Source: T1SED10-198M sp003554345 [NCBI: Candidatus Sumerlaeota bacterium] | GTDB taxonomy: Bacteria > Sumerlaeota > T1SED10-198M | Direction of reading: 5' to 3' | NCBI GenBank assembly: GCA_003554345.1 | Contig: PWGE01000302.1 | Coordinates: 1 to 13,181, forward strand | Length of the DNA: 13,181 nucleotides | Position numbers and translations under genes: made by a program | Shown: one piece after another, positions 7,470-13,181 of the stretch | Position numbering within the stretch: position 1 is the stretch's first letter | Layout: the number at the start of each line of letters is the position of its first letter | The notes under the pieces: generated by a model | Seen by the model: the letters and a program-made list of their open reading frames with translations, nothing else | Databases searched by the model: none | What the model was told of the DNA's origin: nothing

Positions 7470-9101
7470 ATGCCGAGAAAAAAACAAACTGAAAAGAATC
7501 AGGAAGAAAAAGCAGGCAAAAACCAGACTTTACAAAACAAACAACGCAGGCAAAAAAGACCTTCCCGGTCTGCTAAATCGCAGGTAAATCCTGGCGATAT
7601 AGATCAAAAAAGTGTTACCAGTGAACAGGTGACTGATAATAACAAAACCAACAGTGTTGCTACTGTTGAAAAGAAAGCAGAGGAGAAAAGAATGGGTACA
7701 AGTTCAAAACAGGAAAGATCGGCTTCTGTTGCCACTGGAGAAGACAGAAGTCAATATTCCCGTAAAGGGAAACAGGACCTGCATAAATTGGGAGAGGTGG
7801 AAAACATTTATGGTTTTTCTACCCTTCAGGAGGCGACTAATTCCCGTCTTATTAAGTTCTGTAAGGAACTGCAGGTTGAAATTTCGGACTCTAAACTAAA
7901 GAAATTGCCCCGACTGGAATTGATTAAACTGATCTTAAAACAAAAAAGCACGATTAACGGTTTTGATTTTGTCTATGGCTCTCTGGATCCCTGTGAGTCA
8001 AATAATAGCAACTATGGATTCCTTCGCCTGGAAAGATACAGTTATGCCCCCAGTCCGGAAGATATTTATATTTCCGGCACCCAGATCAAAAAGTTCGGGT
8101 TACGTAAGGGAGATACTATCGCCGGACAGGTCCGGGAGAGAAGAGAAAACGAAAAACATCGTGGGCTTGTGAAAATTGATGCCGTTAACTGGCAATCGCC
8201 GGAAAAATTGAAAGAACGTCCCAATTTTGATAGCCTTACTCCCACCTATCCGGATGAAAAATTCAACCTGGAACAGGCGTTGGAAGGTGAAGAAAAAGTG
8301 GATATTACCCTGCGGGTGATTGATCTTTTCACTCCTATGGGTAAGGGTCAAAGAGGTCTTATTGTGGCGCCTCCCCGCACGGGAAAAACCATTATTCTTC
8401 AAAAAATTGCCAAATCCATTTCTCAAAGACATCCCGATTCTCATCTTATGATTCTCCTGGTAGATGAACGTCCTGAAGAAGTGACAGAAATGAGAGAAAT
8501 AGTACCGGATGCTGAAATCATCAGTTCCTGCTTTGACCAGACCCAGGAACATCATATCCAGGTTTCGGAAATGGTTATCGAAAATGCCAAAAGGCAGGTG
8601 GAATTCGGAAAAGATGTGGTTATTCTTCTTGATAGTATCACCCGTATGACCCGTGCATATAATGTGGCAAAGGATCATAGCGGTAAAATACTTTCCGGGG
8701 GACTGGATGCATTTGCCCTGCAAAAACCCAAGCAGTTCTTTGGAGCGGCCAGAAATATTCAGGGTGGAGGAAGTCTTACCATCATGGCAACGGCTCTTAT
8801 TAATACCGGCAGTCGAATGGATGATGTGATTTATGAGGAATTTAAAGGAACAGGTAACCTGGAAATGGTGCTGGCACGAAATCTTGCCGACCGTCGTATG
8901 TTTCCGGCAATTGATATTAATCTCTCTGGTACGCGTCGAGAAGAACTTCTGTTAGATCCCGCTTTTCTTGGACGTATGCATATACTGCGTAAAGTACTCA
9001 ATGATACTGATCCCATCGAAGCCATGGAGATGCTCCTTAAACGAATGCATATGACTAAAAACAATGCTGAATTCCTCAATTCTCTGCAGATAAAGAAATA
9101 G
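7470..9101 (+). CDS. rho: Transcription termination factor Rho with long basic N-terminal extension
   Basis: Hexameric RNA-dependent ATPase/translocase that releases RNA polymerase from untranslated transcripts. Residues 1 to ~110 form a low-complexity tail rich in Lys, Gln, Asn, Ser and Glu, with no predicted fold. A SAP-like helical domain follows (~112-155), then the RNA-binding cold-shock-like domain with YGFLRLERYSYAPSPEDIYI (~170-225). The ATPase core has Walker A APPRTGKT at 300-307 (K306), DERPEEVTEM with E333/R334 matching E. coli E211/R212, Walker B VVILLDSITR (D388), LSGGLDAFAL, and the GGGSLTIMATAL and FKGTGN segments. E. coli Rho is 419 residues, so this one carries roughly 120 extra N-terminal residues. 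Such inserts are known in Rho of several phyla, where some promote RNA binding or condensation. It starts 14 nt after coaE and belongs to the same cluster. An internal in-frame start at 7692 is described separately. Confidence 0.97.
   Translation: MPRKKQTEKNQEEKAGKNQTLQNKQRRQKRPSRSAKSQVNPGDIDQKSVTSEQVTDNNKTNSVATVEKKAEEKRMGTSSKQERSASVATGEDRSQYSRKGKQDLHKLGEVENIYGFSTLQEATNSRLIKFCKELQVEISDSKLKKLPRLELIKLILKQKSTINGFDFVYGSLDPCESNNSNYGFLRLERYSYAPSPEDIYISGTQIKKFGLRKGDTIAGQVRERRENEKHRGLVKIDAVNWQSPEKLKERPNFDSLTPTYPDEKFNLEQALEGEEKVDITLRVIDLFTPMGKGQRGLIVAPPRTGKTIILQKIAKSISQRHPDSHLMILLVDERPEEVTEMREIVPDAEIISSCFDQTQEHHIQVSEMVIENAKRQVEFGKDVVILLDSITRMTRAYNVAKDHSGKILSGGLDAFALQKPKQFFGAARNIQGGGSLTIMATALINTGSRMDDVIYEEFKGTGNLEMVLARNLADRRMFPAIDINLSGTRREELLLDPAFLGRMHILRKVLNDTDPIEAMEMLLKRMHMTKNNAEFLNSLQIKK
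7679..7694 (+). promoter_or_regulatory. Possible internal translation start within rho
   Basis: AGAGGAG (7679-7685) lies 6 nt before an in-frame ATG at 7692 (Met75). This is as good an SD/start pair as the annotated one. Initiation here would give a Rho of about 469 residues lacking most of the basic tail but keeping both RNA-binding and ATPase domains. It is a sequence inference only; Glu-Glu-Lys codons can mimic SD sites by chance. Confidence 0.35.
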
Positions 9102-9116
9102 GATCATTTGCCGGCT

Positions 9117-9785
9117 ATGTCACCAGGATTGTTCCTTTCTGCCACCACAACCGAAGTGGGAAAAACCACTATAGGTCTTTTGATCTGTGATTACCTGAAC
9201 CAGTCCTGTATCCCGTACTTCCCTTATAAACCGGTGGAATCCGGTGTTGAAAATATTCCATCCGATGCAAGGGCTTATCATATTGTGAGTAAGGAAAAAT
9301 ATGCTATTGATGAAATATGCCCTTTTCCTCTCAAAGACCCGGTGGCGCCTACTCTGGCAGCTGAAAGAGAAGGCAAGGTTATCACCACAAATGATATCCT
9401 TGCTCCACTTCAAAAACGAGAAGACTTTATAGTAGTAGAAGGGGCGGGGGGATGGTATTCTCCTCTTACCTCTGATGGTATGTGCAGTGACCTGGCAAAG
9501 GAGCTCGGATATCCGGTCATTTTTGTGATTAAAGATGAGCTGGGAGCTATTAACCAGGCACTACTGACAGCCAGAGCCATAGAAGTTTCAGGCTTGTTTC
9601 CCGTAGCAGCAGTTTTGAACTTTTACCGTAAAGATTCTTTAACCGCAAATCTGTCACAGCTCGAGAAGTATCTTACCTGTCCGGTTTTCCCGCTTTCTAC
9701 CAGGTTTAAGGAAGAAGAGGTCCTGAAGTTCTTTGACTTCTTCTCCAGATTTGTATATCCTCGTTGTGCAGAAACTTCTTCCTGA
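9117..9785 (+). CDS. bioD: ATP-dependent dethiobiotin synthetase
   Basis: Penultimate biotin enzyme: it closes the ureido ring of 7,8-diaminononanoate with CO2 and ATP. From the ATG the protein aligns nearly residue for residue with E. coli BioD: TEVGKT P-loop at 12-17 (K16), KPVESG at 38-43 (K38, S42), acidic D50, DPVAPTLAAEREG matching the substrate-side loop at 75-87, VEGAGGW at 108-114, and an Asn (VLNFY) at the base-recognition position. Two P-loop residues differ from the usual GTDT: here it reads ATTT (A9, T11). Length 223 is normal. An in-frame TTG at 9108 adds three residues and has AGGA only 4 nt upstream; the ATG fits the family length better. It follows rho by about 15 nt and is the last gene of the forward run. 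No other biotin gene is in view. Confidence 0.9.
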   Translation: MSPGLFLSATTTEVGKTTIGLLICDYLNQSCIPYFPYKPVESGVENIPSDARAYHIVSKEKYAIDEICPFPLKDPVAPTLAAEREGKVITTNDILAPLQKREDFIVVEGAGGWYSPLTSDGMCSDLAKELGYPVIFVIKDELGAINQALLTARAIEVSGLFPVAAVLNFYRKDSLTANLSQLEKYLTCPVFPLSTRFKEEEVLKFFDFFSRFVYPRCAETSS

Positions 9786-9804
9786 TGAAAAGCCGGTCCT
9801 GACT

Positions 9805-11529
9805 TTAATCCACATACACCCTGGCGTTTCCCAGCGAAAAATAAGGTTCGGCGTTATGGCTCATATCAAAATCTTCCAGGTCATAGTGGTTCACTTTTAC
9901 TATAAAAAATTCTCTCAGAAAGGGTTCTTCTTTAGCTGGTTCTGCTTCGTGAGGTGTGCCTCTTTGCCACCAGTAGTAATGAAGTGGTAAATTGGCAGGA
10001 GTGAGAGCATATACCCTTTCACCCGGTTTGATTTCTTTGTGTAAAATATCTACTAATGCCGGGGCTTCAGGGAAGTAGCCGCCCTCTCTATATTTTTCCG
10101 TTACCTGTGTGCTCATGAAATGCAGAGAAGCAATAAAGGCTACCCCACACGCCAGAAGAGGTAAAAATCGCCTCCCTTTTTCAGTTATGCAGGTAATTCC
10201 GGTATCGCACAGGATAAATAAGAAAGGAAACAGATAGGTCCATATACGGGGAAAAGGAACAGCCCGGCTTGTCAACAGGAGGAAAGAGAGGGCAAGAAAT
10301 AAAGTCGGGAGAAGAATGACAGAATACCAGTGTCGCTTGAGAATAAGAAAAACCATGCCTGTGGTTGTGAGTATTAAAAAGGAAAGTACTCCTGCTGGAT
10401 GAATGCCCTGGGCAAAAATTGTGGTGATATCCTGAAAATGTTTTCCCAGAGCGGCTTGAAATTCATCCCGGCCAAGAGGCGTCACAAAAATATTGGAAGT
10501 TATTAATTCGGTACCGTTACTGGCAATGATGGTAGGAGTATACATGAATACTGTCAGGGCAAAAGTCATAAAGAAGGAAGGATATATAACGTCGCGGAGA
10601 ATTCGGGATAAGGGCTGTCTGCGAAGTAATAGCATTCCTATCCCCCACAACCATAAACCGGCGGCGGGATACACGAAAACAGGGATGACCAGTAATCCTG
10701 TAGCTGTGATAAGAGAAATAAGGAAACACTGTATTTTGTTCGGGTGTTCTGCAAGACGGTACATTAAAACAGCCATCATTAAACTGAGCAAAATAACGAG
10801 GGAATAGCCTCGAGCCAGAGTATTGTACAGAATGAGATATGGATAGATTGCCACAAGGGTACAGGCAATAAATCCACTTGTTGTTTTTCCCGTGAAAAGA
10901 CGGGCCACAATAAAAGTCATAGGAATAGTCAGGATCCCTGCAATAAAAGCAGGAATTCGTATAGCAACTACTGAATTGCCGAAAAAAAGGGTGGATAATC
11001 GGACCAGCAGAGTATGCAGAACATGGTTGTTAGGACGAGTATAATGAAAAAGATGATATATATCCCGTGTGGCAAAATTAAAGAAAGTATCTGCCTCATC
11101 ATAACGGATTGGTTGTGACAGAAAAAAACAGCGAATGCCGATTCCCGCTATCAGGAGCATAAGCAACACTTTGCCCGATGATTCCAGTTGTGCTCGATAA
11201 TAAACCCATTTGGTTGTTTTGACTATTTCTATTTTGAGAAAACCAATAAAATCAAGAGTTTCTTTTGTCAGACTTCTGCCTCGACGAATAAAAAGCATAC
11301 TTGTGAAGGTTAGGATTACCAGAAGAGTTCCGTAGATACCCAGCATAACACGCATAGTAGTAAGAGTAAATCTCCAGTTTTTATAGGCTTCTGTTGCACG
11401 CAGCAAAGGTATATGGAGCTCAAAAATTGTCATGATAAGCAGTAGCAGAGCCATACATCCCAGGAAAAAAGTTTCAATGTATAAAAGCCACTTACTCATA
11501 AGTTTTAATAGTACTGAATAAAAAAGCAT
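9805..11529 (-). CDS. GT-C family membrane glycosyltransferase (GT39/ArnT/PMT-like)
   Basis: Polytopic inner-membrane protein that probably transfers a sugar from a polyprenyl-phosphate donor to a lipid, glycan or protein on the periplasmic side. The key sign is the first-loop acidic motif RYDEADTF (D144-E145 counted from the ATG), followed by RPNNHVLHTLLVRL, RIPAFIAGILTIP and LARGYSLV (~239-245), all typical of GT39-like proteins. About 11-12 hydrophobic segments are visible, then a soluble C-terminal domain of about 100 residues. Unusually, roughly 115 residues with two extra hydrophobic segments precede the segment that normally comes first. I chose the ATG at 11529; a TTG at 11535 and an ATG at 11499 are alternatives, none with a clear SD. 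It is tail to tail with bioD, 19 nt apart. Donor and acceptor cannot be told. Confidence 0.8.
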   Translation of the reverse strand: MLFYSVLLKLMSKWLLYIETFFLGCMALLLLIMTIFELHIPLLRATEAYKNWRFTLTTMRVMLGIYGTLLVILTFTSMLFIRRGRSLTKETLDFIGFLKIEIVKTTKWVYYRAQLESSGKVLLMLLIAGIGIRCFFLSQPIRYDEADTFFNFATRDIYHLFHYTRPNNHVLHTLLVRLSTLFFGNSVVAIRIPAFIAGILTIPMTFIVARLFTGKTTSGFIACTLVAIYPYLILYNTLARGYSLVILLSLMMAVLMYRLAEHPNKIQCFLISLITATGLLVIPVFVYPAAGLWLWGIGMLLLRRQPLSRILRDVIYPSFFMTFALTVFMYTPTIIASNGTELITSNIFVTPLGRDEFQAALGKHFQDITTIFAQGIHPAGVLSFLILTTTGMVFLILKRHWYSVILLPTLFLALSFLLLTSRAVPFPRIWTYLFPFLFILCDTGITCITEKGRRFLPLLACGVAFIASLHFMSTQVTEKYREGGYFPEAPALVDILHKEIKPGERVYALTPANLPLHYYWWQRGTPHEAEPAKEEPFLREFFIVKVNHYDLEDFDMSHNAEPYFSLGNARVYVD

Positions 11530-11601
11530 TATCAAGAAAAGAAAAATGGCGCATTGAAAGAGAAGAACAACAGGTTGTTTTCAGGATAAAGAGATTAGAA
11601 G

Positions 11602-11617
11602 AAAATCCCGGGATTTT
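11602..11617. repeat. Perfect 16-bp palindrome
   Basis: AAAATCCCGGGATTTT reads the same on both strands and lies 72 nt upstream of the glycosyltransferase ATG. It could be a dimeric repressor site in the leader or promoter of that gene, or a short hairpin; on the + strand it is followed by ATTTTT, but no + strand gene ends nearby. Chance is possible, although 16 bp is long for that. Confidence 0.4.
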
Positions 11618-11717
11618 ATTTTTCCTGCACGTTTTGTACTGTCGTGCGAATTTTGTTTACTTAACTGAAGCGAAGTTATCATGCCCTGTTAAATTTTACT
11701 CTTCCTTCTCTTTGCTG

Positions 11718-11760
11718 CCTGGCAAAAAATGAATCTTTCGGATACTGGAATATTGCCAGG
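11718..11760. repeat. 8-bp inverted repeat
   Basis: CCTGGCAA at 11718-11725 pairs perfectly with TTGCCAGG at 11753-11760 across a 27-nt loop. It is the first of a row of inverted repeats in this gap. Function unknown. Confidence 0.4.
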
Positions 11761-11768
11761 ATGAAGTG

Positions 11769-11819
11769 AGCACGAGTGCTTTATTTCAGACTCTTTCTCT
11801 ATGACGTGCTTTCTGAAAT
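11769..11819. repeat. Two adjacent hairpins
   Basis: AGCAC/GTGCT (11769-11780) forms a tight small stem, directly followed by ATTTCAGA (11783-11790), which pairs perfectly with TCTGAAAT (11812-11819). With the flanking repeats this gives a closely packed run of hairpins, suggestive of a repetitive extragenic element or a structured RNA. Confidence 0.4.
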
Positions 11820-11835
11820 GATAATGCCTAAAGCA

Positions 11836-11892
11836 GTCAGGGGTCAGATGCTAAATTGTTTTTTTCTGAGAAAATGAAAACTGTCTGACCTG
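11836..11892. mobile_element. Possible REP/RAYT-type element end
   Basis: GGTCAGA (11842-11848) pairs with TCTGACC (11884-11890), extended by two G-T wobbles, around a loop holding a T-run and a smaller TTTTC/GAAAA stem. From memory, GGGGTCAGAT followed by an AATT-containing stretch is a common end of REP-like repeats accompanying Y1 (IS200-like, RAYT) transposases in varied bacteria. No intact transposase is present, so at most this is a non-autonomous copy or relic. Confidence 0.3.
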
Positions 11893-12085
11893 TTCGATTG
11901 GATTCATGGCCCCATGAGTTTTCGAGTCATACGACATGGTGGAATCGCAAGAAATCTGAAAGATATCTTGAAATTATTTATTGTGCAGTATCATATCTGT
12001 CTTCAATATATCAGCATTGTCCTGGTAGAATTGGAAATAAAAATTCCATCCCATTATGGCAGGGACGCAGATAATGTATGAAATG

Positions 12086-13181
12086 TTATTCAAATAAATG
12101 CCAGAGAGTTCTTTGTACATCTGTTCGGGGATGCACTTCTACTTCCTGGCTGAAAATCTCACCAAACCAGAATTCGCCTTCCTTGACCATTTGCCATTCA
12201 GTGGTAAATATACCGGGTTCTTCAGGATATAATTCTATTTCATAGGTATATGTTTCCTGAGGGGGAACCTCCTGTTCCTGGAATACCCGCCAGTTTTCAG
12301 ACGGAGTCAGGTTATCGTGATTACCAACTGCTCCCAGCGAGATGCCTTCTGTTGTTCTCCACGTTTCTGTACCGGTATTAAGCATCGTGAGGGTCATTAA
12401 AAAGGGCTGTTTAACAGGTAAACGCGCTGGCAAATGAGTGGATATCAGCTCAGAATCATAAGCCGGCATAACTGATACCGTTATATAATTTTCTTTGCCT
12501 GCTCGGTTGCAGCGTCTCTGGTTAAATGCCTGCAGAGTAACATCATACGTGCCTGGTGTGGTATAGGTATAGGTTGGATTCTGTTCTAAGGAGGTGGCTG
12601 TATGCCATGCCCAGACATCATTTTTGCTTGACCCATCATGTCCCCCTGAAAGGATAACTCTGCCGTTTGGCATAACATCGAGAGTGTGACCGGTTCGTGC
12701 CGTCCATTGAGCTTGAGAGGTAAGTTGTGTCCAGCTCACCCCCTTGTTTCTGGAGTGCCAGATATCATTGAGTCTTGAGCGTCCGTCGTTGCCCCCCATA
12801 AGGATAATACTGCCATCGGGAAGAAGAACGCTTCTATGACCGTACCGACCGGACCATTGAGCTTCGATTTTTCCTGTGATTTTAACCCATCCTTTACTCC
12901 CTGGTGAAAAAACCCAGACATCGTTTTTGTATGATCCATCGTAACCTCCCATGAGAAGGATACTGCCATCAAAAAGCACAACACTGGAGTGGTGCGTCCG
13001 GGGAGACCATACTGGGGCAGGAAAGGTTAACTCTTTCCAGGTTTCTCCTTTGTTTGTAGAGAACCAGACATCATTTTTTAAGTCCCCGTCGTTACCTCCC
13101 ATCAAAAATATGGTACCATCCGGCCGCACAACAGTGGAGTGTCCTTCTCTTGCTGACCAGGGAGCCGAAGCGTTCACCATG
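12086..13181 (-). CDS. Kelch-repeat / PKD / NBR1-like Ig domain protein, N-terminus outside window
   Basis: C-terminal part (at least 364 residues) of a probably exported surface or cell-wall protein. Four kelch-like repeats of 50-51 residues begin at Trp 8, 58, 109 and 159 (counted from the ATG at 13180), each with a WSxRxGH start, PDGxIxLMGGxDG and NDVW; they would form blades of a beta-propeller. The fourth is cut short at ~190 and runs into the second half of a PKD domain (TYTYTTPGTYDVTLQAFN, to ~237). Residues ~241-352 resemble the NBR1-type Ig-like domain: TMLNTGTETW, QEVPPQETYTYEIEL, PGIFTTEWQMV, FGEIFSQEVEV. The Met at 13180 matches the interior of a repeat (VNASAPW), so it is probably not the true start and more repeats should lie beyond the edge. 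No catalytic residues are evident; binding or adhesion is a guess. Confidence 0.75.
   Translation of the reverse strand, partial: MVNASAPWSAREGHSTVVRPDGTIFLMGGNDGDLKNDVWFSTNKGETWKELTFPAPVWSPRTHHSSVVLFDGSILLMGGYDGSYKNDVWVFSPGSKGWVKITGKIEAQWSGRYGHRSVLLPDGSIILMGGNDGRSRLNDIWHSRNKGVSWTQLTSQAQWTARTGHTLDVMPNGRVILSGGHDGSSKNDVWAWHTATSLEQNPTYTYTTPGTYDVTLQAFNQRRCNRAGKENYITVSVMPAYDSELISTHLPARLPVKQPFLMTLTMLNTGTETWRTTEGISLGAVGNHDNLTPSENWRVFQEQEVPPQETYTYEIELYPEEPGIFTTEWQMVKEGEFWFGEIFSQEVEVHPRTDVQRTLWHLFE
12611..13159 (-). repeat. Four tandem ~150-bp kelch-coding repeats
   Basis: Repeat units begin near 13159, 13009, 12856 and 12706 on the minus strand and share recognisable DNA, for example the stretches encoding PDGSI and LMGGNDG. 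The copies have diverged moderately, so they are not a recent tandem expansion. The last unit is incomplete (about 31 residues instead of 50). Confidence 0.75.

Larger units (their letters stand above)
11530..12085. other. Intergenic region rich in inverted repeats, no intact gene recognised
   Basis: About 550 nt separate the glycosyltransferase start from the end of the kelch gene. No conserved ORF is visible on either strand and no rRNA or tRNA is evident. The region must hold the glycosyltransferase promoter, but I found no convincing -35/-10 pair. It contains a 16-bp palindrome and at least four hairpin-forming inverted repeats between 11718 and 11890, listed separately. Beyond 11900 the + strand could encode short fragments (for example RKKSERYLEII near 11946-11980) that vaguely recall Y1 transposases, but stops interrupt them. 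Confidence 0.6.

Noticed and set aside
8521-8580. Apparent loss of a catalytic Arg in Rho (EHHIQV instead of the usual RHVQV)
   Set aside because: Counting from the P-loop shows that E. coli E211/R212 correspond to the intact DER of DERPEEVTEM (E333, R334); the changed residue is a different one.
8100-8723. 207-codon minus-strand open frame inside rho
   Set aside because: It lies opposite the strongly conserved Rho core and its translation resembles no protein family I know.
9712-9745. GAAGT/ACTTC inverted repeat as a terminator for bioD or the glycosyltransferase
   Set aside because: It lies inside the bioD coding region, the stem is short, and no U-run follows on either strand.
4306-9785. 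Treating the polA-coaE-rho-bioD cluster as a new functional system
   Set aside because: Each gene is a recognisable housekeeping gene and the order is at least partly known from other bacteria; a shared transcript is more likely than a shared pathway.
12032-12048. TGGAA/TTCCA hairpin as a terminator of the kelch gene
   Set aside because: Only five base pairs, AT-rich loop and no T-tract on the minus strand after the stem; too weak to call.
12611-13159. Regularly spaced repeats that might suggest a CRISPR-like array
   Set aside because: The ~150-bp periodicity is coding and in frame, with diverged copies encoding kelch motifs; there are no short identical repeats with unique spacers.

Overview
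The window looks like chromosomal DNA of a Gram-negative, moderately AT-rich bacterium. An outer-membrane secretin implies two membranes. The contiguous order polA-coaE-rho is, from memory, also found in Chlamydia, and large TPR-bearing secretins are a feature I associate with the PVC superphylum. I therefore lean towards a PVC-type lineage (Omnitrophota, Lentisphaerota, Kiritimatiellota or a relative), but no rRNA or marker phylogeny is available here, so this is an inference.

Left part (1-4305): a 1412-residue protein joins a long acidic TPR/coiled-coil half to several secretin ring domains and a complete C-terminal secretin barrel. It has two plausible start codons. A perfect 10-bp hairpin with a pyrimidine tail fills the short gap before polA.

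Middle part (4306-9785): a tight forward cluster holds polA (DNA polymerase I with a degenerate proofreading domain), coaE (dephospho-CoA kinase), rho (with a long basic disordered N-terminal extension and a well-placed internal start) and bioD (dethiobiotin synthetase). Gaps are 0 to about 15 nt, so the genes are probably co-transcribed. They serve replication/repair, CoA synthesis, transcription termination and biotin synthesis, so the cluster is a conserved neighbourhood rather than one pathway.

Right part (9786-13181): two genes lie on the minus strand. One is a GT-C family membrane glycosyltransferase, tail to tail with bioD. The other is the C-terminal part of a probably secreted protein with four kelch-like repeats, a truncated PKD domain and an NBR1-like Ig domain; its N-terminus is outside the window. 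Between them about 550 nt without a recognisable intact gene hold a cluster of short inverted repeats, one pair resembling a REP/RAYT element end.

Most of the window is housekeeping. The least ordinary items are the TPR-secretin architecture with its alternative starts, the hairpin placed against an SD-less polA start, the possible second Rho isoform, the kelch/PKD junction and the hairpin-rich intergenic region. I see no convincing new defence or mobile system.
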